Positions 41,366 through 48,197 of a DNA stretch of 64,000 nucleotides are shown here, one piece after another. Made by a program: the position numbers and the translations under genes. This DNA comes from Microbacterium sp. HD4P20. GTDB lineage: Bacteria > Actinomycetota > Actinomycetes > Actinomycetales > Microbacteriaceae. The notes beneath the pieces were generated by a model that saw only the letters and a program-made list of their open reading frames with translations, did not search any database and was not told the origin of the DNA. The stretch lies in the NCBI RefSeq assembly GCF_019449275.2, contig NZ_JAHZQZ020000012.1, positions 548,752 through 612,751 of the forward strand. Reading direction: 5' to 3'. Every line of letters starts with the position of its first letter. The first letter of the stretch is position 1.

Positions 41366-41394
41366 GCGTCGAACGGGTGAGAACGAAATCGACA
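41366..41394 (-). promoter_or_regulatory. ECF42-type promoter of the DGPF-sigma operon
   Basis: On the minus strand TGTCGA (41389-41394) is followed after exactly 17 bases by CGAC (41368-41371). This matches the published ECF42 target consensus from Streptomyces venezuelae, as I recall it (TGTCGA at -35 and CGA/TC at -10). It suggests the sigma factor transcribes its own operon. The remaining 5' UTR would be about 50 bases. Confidence 0.7.
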
Positions 41395-41419
41395 TGGCGT
41401 CGAGAATCTTCCGCCGATC

Positions 41420-41947
41420 TCACGATTCCGGTGCGAAGCGGTCCACGAGACGCACGAGCGTCGGAAGGCCGCGGGATGACGCCCGGCCACCGGTCAGCTG
41501 CTCGATCACCGGGGTGGCATTGGCCTCCCCCTCGCGCTGGTTGCGTGTGAGGGTCCAGCCGGGGCCCGAGTCGACGATCTCGCAGCGCCGGTATGCGGCG
41601 GCCTCGACGACTCCCGGATCGCCGATGTCGATGATGCCGCCGCCGTGGACCGTGAACTCGAACCGGCGCGGGTCGCCGGCCGCCCCGTGAGCGTCGACGA
41701 CGCGGTTGAGTTCCTCGAGCGGCAGCCAGAACCCGTCACGATCCAGCCCCGCCCGGGCGGCGGTCGCTGCCACCACGGTCTCGATCACCTCGTCGGGGTC
41801 GTCGGCCTCGAACACGACGGTGCCGTTGCTCTGGAACGGCACCGCTTCGGGGCATCCGGCATCGGCGAACCCCGCCAGGATGTCGGCGGTCGACGGGTGA
41901 CCCCGTTGACCCTGGTTGACGTTTCGCAGGAACGCGACGCAGCGCAT
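41420..41947 (-). CDS. DUF1697 family protein
   Basis: 175-aa protein beginning MRCVAFLRNVNQGQRGHPS, the DUF1697 pattern (xxxALLRGVNVGG in many members), followed by ADAGCPEAVPFQSNGTVVFEA and a FWLPLEELNRVVDA strand. The family folds as tandem ferredoxin-like domains; the function is unknown. ATG at 41945-41947 lies 6 bases after TACCGT, leaderless. The longer frame to 41995 is not supported. Confidence 0.82.
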   Translation of the reverse strand: MRCVAFLRNVNQGQRGHPSTADILAGFADAGCPEAVPFQSNGTVVFEADDPDEVIETVVAATAARAGLDRDGFWLPLEELNRVVDAHGAAGDPRRFEFTVHGGGIIDIGDPGVVEAAAYRRCEIVDSGPGWTLTRNQREGEANATPVIEQLTGGRASSRGLPTLVRLVDRFAPES

Positions 41948-41953
41948 GCCCCG

Positions 41954-41959
41954 ACGGTA
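41954..41959 (-). promoter_or_regulatory. Leaderless -10 box of the DUF1697 gene
   Basis: TACCGT (minus strand) lies 6 bases before ATG 41947, identical in sequence to the box of the oxidoreductase gene at 5566. There is no SD. Confidence 0.6.
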
Positions 41960-41998
41960 CCGGGCGGCCCCGGTCGCGGCACCCCCTCGCATCACACT

Positions 41999-42331
41999 TC
42001 AGTGCACGGGTGGGATCGTGAATCCGGCGATGCGGTCGCCGTCGAGTTCGAAGATCCCGTCCGACTCGCCGTTGAAGACGTCGCTGCGCCAGTCGAAGTG
42101 GATGCGCACGGTGCTGCCGTCGACGGATGCCGAGAGCACGGTCATGCGCGCGCCTGCGCCGATCGCATCCGAACCCGCCCAGCTGCGCACGCCGTCGTGG
42201 CCACGCAGCACGCGACCCCAGTCGTCGACGAAGCCGTCCTCGGTGAACGCCGCGACGAAGGCGTCGGTGTCGGCGGAGTTGATCGCGTCCACGAACTGCT
42301 GGACCGCGCCCGGAAGATCGGGTGTCGTCAT
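41999..42331 (-). CDS. NTF2-like (SnoaL-like) protein
   Basis: 110-aa single-domain NTF2 fold: GAVQQFVDAINSADTDAFVAAF, EDGFVDDWGRVLRGHDGVRSW, and strands ARMTVLSASVDGSTVRIHFD and the closing DRIAGFTIPP. It has no signal. ATG at 42329-42331 follows GAGAGGA. It lies between the DUF1697 gene and the SDR and may be co-transcribed with the SDR (34-base gap). The function is unknown. Confidence 0.82.
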   Translation of the reverse strand: MTTPDLPGAVQQFVDAINSADTDAFVAAFTEDGFVDDWGRVLRGHDGVRSWAGSDAIGAGARMTVLSASVDGSTVRIHFDWRSDVFNGESDGIFELDGDRIAGFTIPPVH

Positions 42332-42364
42332 GATCGGTCCTCTCGTCTGTGTCTCATTGTGCTC

Positions 42365-43132
42365 TCACGCCGCGGCGTGCGGGTCGTGGGCGTTGAGCGT
42401 TGCGACCACGTCCGCGTAGTCGCCGCGGGCTTCGCCGTAGCGCAGGAACTTCACGCGCTCCACCTGCACCTCGGTCGCGTCGGGCTCGTCGCGCAGGATC
42501 TGCATGACCTCGTCGGCGAACTCGTCGAGTGGCATGGCGAAGGCACTCTCGCGCTGCCCTGCCATCAGATCAGTGGCCACCGACGGCGGCTCGAGCTCGA
42601 CGACGCGCACCGACGTTCCCGCCAGCTGCAGTCGCACCGACTCGCTGAGCATATGGATGGCGGCCTTCGTGGCGTTGTAGGTCGGCGTGACGCGCAGCGG
42701 TGCGAAGGCGAGCCCCGACGAAACGGTCATGATCGTGGCATCCGGCTGAGCGCGCAGGTGCTCGATGAAGGCGCCGATCAGCCGGATCGGGCCGAGCAGG
42801 TTGGTCGTCACGGTCGCTTCGGCGGTCTCGACGAAGCCGGCGGGAGTGGTCCAGTCCTCGAGACGCATGATGCCTGCCATTGTCACGAGCACGTTGAGCT
42901 CGGGGTGGCGCGCGATCGCTTCGGCAGCCGCCGCGGCGATGGACGCGGCATCCGTCGTGTCGATCTGGATCGTGTCGATGCCGGGTTTCCGCTGCGCGAT
43001 CTCGCCGAGGAGCTCACGGCGACGCCCGCCGACGATGACGGTGTTGCCGGCCTCGTGCAGGCGCTCCGCCAGAGCAAGGCCGATGCCGCTCGTGGCTCCC
43101 GGGATGAAGATGGTGTTTCCGTTGATTCGCAT
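42365..43132 (-). CDS. Short-chain dehydrogenase/reductase (DltE-like SDR)
   Basis: 255-aa NAD(P)-dependent oxidoreductase: cofactor motif PGATSGIGLALAERLHEAG (residues 11-29), VLVTMAGIMR in the NNAG position, catalytic Ser in TVSSGLAFAP and Tyr-Lys in YNATKAAIH. The DltE-type C-terminus is SVRVVELEPPSVATDLM. It starts 100 bases from the divergent MmyB-like regulator gene, an arrangement usually meaning that regulator controls the SDR. Confidence 0.9.
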   Translation of the reverse strand: MRINGNTIFIPGATSGIGLALAERLHEAGNTVIVGGRRRELLGEIAQRKPGIDTIQIDTTDAASIAAAAAEAIARHPELNVLVTMAGIMRLEDWTTPAGFVETAEATVTTNLLGPIRLIGAFIEHLRAQPDATIMTVSSGLAFAPLRVTPTYNATKAAIHMLSESVRLQLAGTSVRVVELEPPSVATDLMAGQRESAFAMPLDEFADEVMQILRDEPDATEVQVERVKFLRYGEARGDYADVVATLNAHDPHAAA

Positions 43133-43232
43133 GCTTCGAGTGTTCGAGGCCGGCGCGCCGCGTGGCAGAGAGCGTTTATCGGGGGAGCGGGAGTCCCTGG
43201 ATGCCGCGCTCGTGCGCGCGCATGATGGACCC

Positions 43233-44083
43233 ATGGATCGCGAAGCCCTCGCCGAGTTCCTGCGCACGCGCCGCGAACAGCTGCAGCCCGCAGACGTCGG
43301 GCTCGCCGCCGGACCGCGACGGCGCGCGCCGGGCCTGCGCCGCGAGGAGGTGGCGCAGCTGGCGCTGATGTCGACCGACTACTACACGCGGCTCGAGCAG
43401 CAGCGCGGTCCTCAGCCCAGCACGCAGATGTCGCATCGCTCGCTCGCGCATTGCGGCTCACCGCCGATGAGCGTGACTACCTCTATCGCATGGCCGGCCA
43501 CGCCGTGCCCGACCGGCTCAGCACGACCGACCATGTGGCGCCGGCGTTGCGACGCGTGTTCGATCGGCTCTCCGACACACCGGCGCTCGTGATCTCGAAC
43601 CTCGGTGAGACCCTCGTGCAGAACGCGCTCGCCGCTGCTCTGCTGGGTGACAACGCGGGCGCGACGGGATGGGAGCGATATGAGCCGTTCCGCTGGTTCG
43701 TATTCGCCGAGACCGAGCGGCAGCGCTACCCCGAGCAGGATCGCCCGCGTCACAGCCGCGCGCAGGTCGCCGGCCTGCGGGCGGCGCTCGGTTCGATGGG
43801 CCCGCGATCCCGCGCTGGTGAGCTCGTCGCCGAGCTGCTGCAGCGTAGCCACGAGTTCCGCCAGCTGTGGGATCGGCAGGAGGTGGCGCAGCGCTTCGCG
43901 GATCACAAGGTGTTGATCCACCCCGAGGTGGGCGCGGTGGAGGTCGACTGCCAGGTGCTCTTCACCGAGGACCGTGCGCAGGCGCTTCTCGTGCTCACGC
44001 CCGAGCCCCGCAGCGAGGGCGAGGAGAAGATCCGGCTGCTCAGTGTGCTCGGCATGCAGCAGTTCGCCGCTGGCGGGCGCTGA
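43233..44083 (+). pseudogene. MmyB-like XRE transcriptional regulator broken by a one-base deletion
   Basis: The first 66 codons from ATG 43233 encode a standard HTH of this family (AEFLRTRREQLQPADVGLAA, GLRREEVAQLALMSTDYYTRLEQQRG, PQPSTQM). After ATG at 43428-43430 the frame breaks. Inserting one base there restores M-LASLARAL-RLTADERDYLYRMAGH, after which the second frame runs cleanly to TGA at 44081-44083, including the MmyB ligand-binding domain (ERYEPFRWFVFAETER, PEVGAVEVDCQVLF). Either a true frameshift or a base-calling error at a C/T boundary. If real, the divergent SDR has probably lost its regulator. Confidence 0.85.
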
Positions 44084-44232
44084 GCCCGCCGCCGACTGCG
44101 CCTTAGCAGCCCGCGTGGGTGGGAGTCAATGGTCGGAAGGTTCTTGTCGCCGGTCCGTACGCTTGCAGAGCAACACACGCGGAACGGTCGAGCATCGACG
44201 TTCGGGTCGTCGGCAGACTCCCGTCACCGCGC

Positions 44233-44269
44233 GATGGTCCCGGTGGGCGGGCTTCCCGCCGGGACCATC
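44233..44269 (+). terminator. Hairpin downstream of the broken regulator
   Basis: GATGGTCCC and GGGACCATC arms, with GGCGGG/CCCGCC extending the stem across a small bulge, close on a CTT loop. It lies 150 bases past the regulator stop in an otherwise gene-free gap (44084-44355). There is no T-run. Confidence 0.5.
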
Positions 44270-44355
44270 CACTCGATCGGAGCAGACCATATCGACTCAC
44301 TCGGGGCCTTCGTCAACCCCTTGCGGCCCGGCGATCCCCTGGCCGACCCTGAAGT

Positions 44356-44733
44356 ATGGCTATTGACATCACCGAACTGCTGCGCCTCGAGCACGCCGGC
44401 TGGACGTCATTGTGCGATGGCACCGGCGACGCCTTCTACGGCAGGATCATGACCGAAGACGGCGTCATGGTTCTCGCGGACGGCTCCATCCGCGACCGTG
44501 AGGGCGTCGTGGAATCGCTGCGAGACGCGCCCACGTGGAACAGTTTCGAGATCTCGGACGAACGCCTGGTCGAGATCGGGCCGGATGCCGCAGCCCTCGT
44601 GTACACGGGCCGCGCGTTTCGTGCGGCCGGCGGTCCCGCATTCGTCGGCGCGATGACCAGCGCGTACGTGCGCCAGGGCGACCAGTGGCGCCTCGCGCTC
44701 TACCAGCAGACTCCCGTGCCCGAGGCGGAATGA
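44356..44733 (+). CDS. DUF4440/NTF2-like protein
   Basis: 125-aa NTF2-like protein: ELLRLEHAGWTSLCDGTGDAFYGRIMTEDGVMV, RDREGVVESLRDAPTWNSFEI, and the closing AFVGAMTSAYVRQGDQWRLALYQQTP, which is a typical DUF4440 end. ATG at 44356 has no SD; GACCCT 5 bases upstream may serve as a degenerate -10. It is convergent with the next gene, another NTF2-like protein. Confidence 0.82.
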   Translation: MAIDITELLRLEHAGWTSLCDGTGDAFYGRIMTEDGVMVLADGSIRDREGVVESLRDAPTWNSFEISDERLVEIGPDAAALVYTGRAFRAAGGPAFVGAMTSAYVRQGDQWRLALYQQTPVPEAE

Positions 44734-44749
44734 CCAGCGACGCCCGCTC

Positions 44750-45103
44750 TCACTCGGCCTTGCGCGGAGTCATGAACCACTCCACGAACTTCTTCGCGCG
44801 CCCATCCGGGGCGAACCACACCTCCCACATGTTCGAATAGCGTTCGTGCCCGGGGTAGTCGACCGTGCCCTTGATGATGGCGAGCTCGTCGTCCTCGATG
44901 AGCACGTCGAGATCGTGAACGGGTTCGGTCGGCTCCGGGTCGCGCCACATCTGGACGATCGCGTCGATTCCGATCACCGGTGAATCGTCGTCCGGCCGGA
45001 ACCAGTACTCGGCATCTTCGGTGAAGACCGCGCGGACATCGGTCTCATCCTTCGAGGTCCACGCGGTGATGTAACCGTCCAGCCATTCGCTTGCCTTCGT
45101 CAT
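44750..45103 (-). CDS. NTF2-like (SnoaL-like) protein
   Basis: 117-aa NTF2-fold protein: ASEWLDGYITAWTSKDETDVRAVF, DAEYWFRPDDDSPVIGIDAIVQMW and a C-terminal YSNMWEVWFAPDGRAKKFVEWFM strand pair rich in Trp. ATG at 45101-45103 follows CGAGGA directly. It is divergent from the erm attenuator (59-base gap) and convergent with the DUF4440 gene. The function is unknown; it is the fifth NTF2-like gene in 15 kb. Confidence 0.85.
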   Translation of the reverse strand: MTKASEWLDGYITAWTSKDETDVRAVFTEDAEYWFRPDDDSPVIGIDAIVQMWRDPEPTEPVHDLDVLIEDDELAIIKGTVDYPGHERYSNMWEVWFAPDGRAKKFVEWFMTPRKAE

Positions 45104-45149
45104 TCCTCGGTTCTACTCCGGGCGCCGGACGCCCGCCAGACCCGTCGGC

Positions 45150-45155
45150 TAGGAT
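45150..45155 (+). promoter_or_regulatory. Leaderless -10 box of the erm leader peptide
   Basis: TAGGAT lies 7 bases before the leader ATG at 45163, without an SD. Transcription would start at or next to the first codon, so the leader would be read by a leaderless mechanism. No AT-rich WhiB7 box is visible upstream. Confidence 0.65.
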
Positions 45156-45162
45156 CTTCGGC

Positions 45163-45228
45163 ATGGGAACTCTGTGCAGCGCGCCGATGATGGCGTGCGC
45201 CTGGTACATCCGCGACCGCCGCGCCTGA
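45163..45228 (+). CDS. Putative Erm leader peptide (21 aa, +X+ stalling motif)
   Basis: ATG 45163 to TGA 45226. The peptide begins MGTLCSAPMMAC and ends WYIRDRRA. Arg-Asp-Arg at codons 45211-45219 is a +X+ motif, the known class of sequences at which macrolide- or ketolide-bound ribosomes stall (for example RLR in the ErmD leader). The stop codon is the first base-paired triplet of the following hairpin, so a ribosome stalled at the RDR codons would melt that stem. The ORF is leaderless and is followed 176 bases later by an Erm-type methyltransferase. Together these make a leader peptide more likely than a chance ORF. Confidence 0.65.
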   Translation: MGTLCSAPMMACAWYIRDRRA

Positions 45229-45402
45229 CGGCGTCTTCGCGGTTCTTCGCGTAGCGCGCCGTCATCCGGGAGTCCTCGCACCCCGGTCGCGCGCCCCTCC
45301 GACATGATCGGGATCCACGGTCCTTCCGACGACCGTCCTTCTCGAAACACAGCCGCATGCAGCGTGCGTCGGGGTGCTCCATCCTTCTTCCCTGGAGCGC
45401 CC
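45226..45402 (+). promoter_or_regulatory. Erm attenuator: stacked hairpins and SD-sequestering stem
   Basis: Hairpin 1 pairs TGACGGCG (45226-45233, containing the leader stop) with CGCCGTCA (45257-45264), with an inner CGCG/CGCG stem. Hairpin 2 pairs CCGGG (45266-45270) with CCCGG (45282-45286). The last stem pairs 45372-45381 with 45393-45402 (10 bp, one T-G wobble) and buries the erm SD (TGGAG at 45393-45397). An alternative pairing joins GCACCCC (45278-45284) with GGGGTGC (45371-45377); it would open the SD stem and excludes hairpin 2. Mutually exclusive pairings are the hallmark of drug-induced attenuation. Confidence 0.6.
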
Positions 45403-45404
45403 TC

Positions 45405-46193
45405 ATGCGTCACCGTTCCCTTCACGGCGGCCGACACGAACTCGGCCAGAACTTCCTCAACCACCGCCCGACGATCCACCGCATCGTCGAGCTCGTCGCC
45501 GCGACCCGCGGGCCGATCCTCGAGATCGGCGCTGGTGATGGCGCGCTGACGATTCCGCTTGCCCGCCTCGGGCGCGAGATCGAGGCGATCGACATCGACG
45601 AACGCCGCGTGCAGCGGCTTCGGCAACGGCTCCCGCAGGCTCGCGTGGAGCACGGCGACGCGCTGGGGCATCCGCTCGACCGACCCGTCGTCGTCGGCAA
45701 CGTGCCGTATCACCTGACCACGCCGATCATGCGGCGTCTGCTGTCACAAGGCGGGTGGCGCCACGCCATACTGCTGACGCAGTGGGAAGTGGCGCGAAAG
45801 CGGGCCGGTGTCGGCGGCGGCACGATGATGACGGCGCAAGCCGCTCCGTGGTTCGAGTTCGTCCTCCATGGACGGGTGCCCGCGCGGCACTTCACCCCGA
45901 TGCCCAGCGTGGACGGCGGCATCCTGAGCATCACGCGCCGAGGCACGCCGCTGATCGATCCCCGCCAACGCGGCGCATACGACCGCTTCGTGCATGAGGT
46001 GTTCACGGGCCGGGGGAGTGGGCTGGCGTCGATCGTGCAGCATCGCAACGGCATCAGCCGGGCACGTGCGCGGGCAGCCTTGCACGGCATCGGTGTGCCC
46101 GACGACGCGCTGCCGCGTGAGTTGCGACCCGAGCAGTGGGCGGCACTGTGGGCAACGGTCGGACGAGGTTCGGGAGCGAGGAGAGGCAGGTGA
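45405..46193 (+). CDS. erm: Erm-type 23S rRNA (adenine-N6) methyltransferase
   Basis: 262-aa SAM-dependent rRNA methyltransferase expected to modify A2058 of 23S rRNA and give macrolide-lincosamide-streptogramin B tolerance. N-terminus GGRHELGQNFLNHR is the Erm pattern. Motif I is ILEIGAGDGALTIPLARLG, motif II EAIDIDERR, and the catalytic motif IV VVGNVPYHLTTPI (N-V-P-Y, as in Erm). Erm-like C-terminal pieces include RHFTPMPSVDGGIL. ATG at 45405 has GGAG 7-8 bases upstream; GTG/ATG codons further 5' lack similarity. Expression is probably controlled by the leader and attenuator just upstream. Confidence 0.9.
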   Translation: MRHRSLHGGRHELGQNFLNHRPTIHRIVELVAATRGPILEIGAGDGALTIPLARLGREIEAIDIDERRVQRLRQRLPQARVEHGDALGHPLDRPVVVGNVPYHLTTPIMRRLLSQGGWRHAILLTQWEVARKRAGVGGGTMMTAQAAPWFEFVLHGRVPARHFTPMPSVDGGILSITRRGTPLIDPRQRGAYDRFVHEVFTGRGSGLASIVQHRNGISRARARAALHGIGVPDDALPRELRPEQWAALWATVGRGSGARRGR

Positions 46194-46197
46194 TCGA

Positions 46198-46269
46198 GTG
46201 GCGGATCGACAAATCGGTCGACGAGTCGCCGAGGGCAAGGCGATGGAGAAGGTGCTGCGCGCCGCCTGA
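46198..46269 (+). CDS. Candidate 23-aa small ORF after erm
   Basis: GTG 46198 to TGA 46267, 4 bases past the erm stop, encoding a basic helix-like peptide (RRVAEGKAMEKVLRAA end). AGG lies 7 bases upstream. Codon third positions are mostly G/C, but at this length chance cannot be excluded. No family is recognised. Confidence 0.25.
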   Translation: MADRQIGRRVAEGKAMEKVLRAA

Positions 46270-46331
46270 ACCCGTCCTGATACCGTCGGGAACGCGCCGG
46301 CGAGCGAGTCGGCGCGGAGCGGGGGCGGAAC

Positions 46332-46886
46332 ATGGCGGAGCGGATCAGCTGGGTACTCGTCGACGGCGAGAACATCGACGCGACGCTCGGCGGACAGATC
46401 CTCGGCCGGCGGCCGCAGCCCGAGGAACGACCGCGCTGGGACCGGCTGCTCAGCTTCGTCACCGACCGGTGGAACCAGCCGGCGCGCGGCCTGTTCTTCC
46501 TCAACGCGAGCTCGCACCTGCCGATGCCGTTCGTGCAGGCACTGCTCGCGCTCGGCTACCAGCCAGTGCCGCTGTCGGGGCCCGCCGACGAGAAGATCGT
46601 CGACATCGCCATCCAGCGCACGCTTCGCGAGCTCGCCGCGCGTGAGGGCGACGTCGTGCTCGTCAGTCACGACCGCGACTTCGTCGACGACGTGGCGCGC
46701 CTCGCCGATGGCGAGCGGCGCGTCGGACTGGTCGCCTTCCACGAGTTCCGCAGCAGCGAGTTCGCAGGGCTGCCCGGGGTCGAGTTCTTCGACATCGAGT
46801 ACGACGCCGAAGCATTCGACGCTCCCCTGCCGCGCGTGCGCGTCATCCCGATCGACGAGTTCGACCCCGCCGACTTCCTGAGATGA
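46332..46886 (+). CDS. NYN domain (PIN-like) protein, putative RNase
   Basis: 184-aa protein of the NYN/PIN-like fold. The acidic active-site residues are in SWVLVDGENIDATL (Asp, Glu-Asn near residues 10-15), KIVDIAIQRTL (Asp) and VVLVSHDRDFVDDVARLA (Asp-x-Asp). The C-terminal part (about residues 130-184) is acidic and may bind a partner. Members act on RNA as endonucleases; the target is unknown. ATG at 46332 follows GGGGGCGGAAC, a weak SD. Confidence 0.85.
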   Translation: MAERISWVLVDGENIDATLGGQILGRRPQPEERPRWDRLLSFVTDRWNQPARGLFFLNASSHLPMPFVQALLALGYQPVPLSGPADEKIVDIAIQRTLRELAAREGDVVLVSHDRDFVDDVARLADGERRVGLVAFHEFRSSEFAGLPGVEFFDIEYDAEAFDAPLPRVRVIPIDEFDPADFLR

Positions 46887-46938
46887 CGGATGCCGGCCCC
46901 CGGCGTCTGTCACCGCCCGCGGTGTCGGCGGGCGGGAC

Positions 46939-46944
46939 TAGCCT
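46939..46944 (+). promoter_or_regulatory. Leaderless -10 box of the Nudix gene
   Basis: TAGCCT lies 6 bases before GTG 46951. There is no SD, so the GTG is read leaderless. Confidence 0.6.
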
Positions 46945-46950
46945 GAACGG

Positions 46951-47706
46951 GTGTCTGCCGATCCGCGTCCTCAGAGCGTCCGGGATCAACAGAGCGCCCG
47001 AGCCCAGCTGGCGGCGGTGGCCGAAGCGGCGGCGGGCGACGGTTCGCGGGGGTTCGGGGCCTTCGCCGACCTGCCCACGCCGGCGGATTCCCGTGCCGCC
47101 GCCGTCTTGATCCTCTTCGGTGTGCTCGACTCGCTGCCGAGCGACCACGACGCTGACGCTCGTGCCGTCTCGCGCGACCTCGACGTGCTGCTCCTCGCTC
47201 GCGCGACGACGCTCCGGTCCCATGCCGGTCAGGTCGCCTTCCCCGGCGGACGCCTCGATCCCGGCGACGACGGGCCGGTGCAGGCAGCGCTGCGGGAAGC
47301 GTGGGAAGAGACCGGGCTCGATCCCGCCGGCGTCGAGGTGCTCGGGACGCTGGAGAACATCCCCCTCGAGTACTCGCTGCATCTGGTCACACCGGTGCTG
47401 GCGTGGTGGCGGCATCCGTCACCGGTCCGCGTCGTCGACGAGGCCGAGTCCGCTGACGTGTTCCGGGCGCCCGTCGCGGACCTGCTGGACCCCGCGAACC
47501 GCGGTGTCACCGTGATCAGGCGAGACGGACAGGAATGGCGTGGTCCGGGCTTCCTCGTGCCGCGCTTCGATGCGCAGAGCAATCGGATGGGCGAGCACCT
47601 TGTATGGGGATTCACCGGGATGGTGCTCGACGGACTCTTCGACCGCCTCGGATGGACCGAGCCCTGGGACGACTCCCGCGAGCTGCCCCTCGCGCTGCCT
47701 GACTGA
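46951..47706 (+). CDS. Nudix hydrolase, CoA pyrophosphatase (NudL-like)
   Basis: 251-aa hydrolase. The UPF0035/NudL signature RSHAGQVAFPGGRLDPGDD runs directly into the Nudix box (GPVQAALREAWEETGLDP, with the catalytic Glu residues), then VLGTLENIPL and a C-terminal WGFTGMVLDGLFDRLGW. It likely cleaves CoA or related nucleotides to phosphopantetheine and 3',5'-ADP. GTG 46951 follows a leaderless -10. It precedes the PPOX gene by 25 bases. Confidence 0.88.
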   Translation: MSADPRPQSVRDQQSARAQLAAVAEAAAGDGSRGFGAFADLPTPADSRAAAVLILFGVLDSLPSDHDADARAVSRDLDVLLLARATTLRSHAGQVAFPGGRLDPGDDGPVQAALREAWEETGLDPAGVEVLGTLENIPLEYSLHLVTPVLAWWRHPSPVRVVDEAESADVFRAPVADLLDPANRGVTVIRRDGQEWRGPGFLVPRFDAQSNRMGEHLVWGFTGMVLDGLFDRLGWTEPWDDSRELPLALPD

Positions 47707-47731
47707 TCCCGAGCCGCCGCAGGATGGGTTC

Positions 47732-48133
47732 ATGCCTTCCGTTGACGAGATCGTCCCCACCAACCGCCGTCATCTGCTCGACCTTCCCGTTTACGGGCAC
47801 CTCGGCACGATCCGCCCGAACGACACCGTGCAGGTCAACCCGATGTGGTTCGAGTTCGACGGTGAGCACATCCGCTTCACTCACACGAACTACCGGCAGA
47901 AGTACCGCAACCTGCAGCACAATCCGTCGATGTCGCTGTCGATCCTCGACCCCGATAACCCGTTCCGCTACCTCGAGGTCGCCGGAAAGCTCGTCGACGT
48001 GATCCCCGATCCCGAGGGCGCGTTCTACGTGCGGCTGCAGAACCTCTACGGGAATCCGAGCACCACGCCACCGCGCGACAAGGCCGACCGCGTGATCCTG
48101 GTGATGTCGATCGAACGGGCGACCACGCAGTAG
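47732..48133 (+). CDS. PPOX-class flavin/F420-dependent oxidoreductase
   Basis: 133-aa split-barrel protein: PTNRRHLLDLPVYGHLGTIRPN, VQVNPMWFEFDGEHIRFTHTNYRQKYRNLQHNP (in pieces) and DPDNPFRYLEVAGKLVDV, the pattern of the pyridoxamine 5'-phosphate oxidase-like and F420-binding reductases. It ends DRVILVMSIERATT. ATG at 47732 (not 47733) is in frame; CAGGAT 6 bases upstream may be a degenerate leaderless -10. A strong terminator follows. Whether the cofactor is FMN or F420 cannot be read. Confidence 0.85.
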   Translation: MPSVDEIVPTNRRHLLDLPVYGHLGTIRPNDTVQVNPMWFEFDGEHIRFTHTNYRQKYRNLQHNPSMSLSILDPDNPFRYLEVAGKLVDVIPDPEGAFYVRLQNLYGNPSTTPPRDKADRVILVMSIERATTQ

Positions 48134-48146
48134 CTGCCCGATAGCG

Positions 48147-48182
48147 AAAGGGCGGATGCCGCACTCGCGGCATCCGCCCTTT
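48147..48182 (+). terminator. Rho-independent terminator
   Basis: A perfect 16-bp stem (AAAGGGCGGATGCCGC at 48147-48162 with 48167-48182), an ACTC loop and a run of T at its 3' end (CCTTTTA) lie 13 bases after the PPOX stop. It is the cleanest terminator in the window and may also serve the convergent wall-lytic gene. Confidence 0.9.
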
Positions 48183-48197
48183 TACTCGCCTTCGACG

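Noticed and set aside
45405..46193. KsgA (RsmA) dimethyladenosine transferase rather than Erm
   Set aside because: The motif IV is NVPY without the NLPYN pattern of KsgA, the N-terminus has the Erm HELGQNFL form, and an attenuator precedes the gene.
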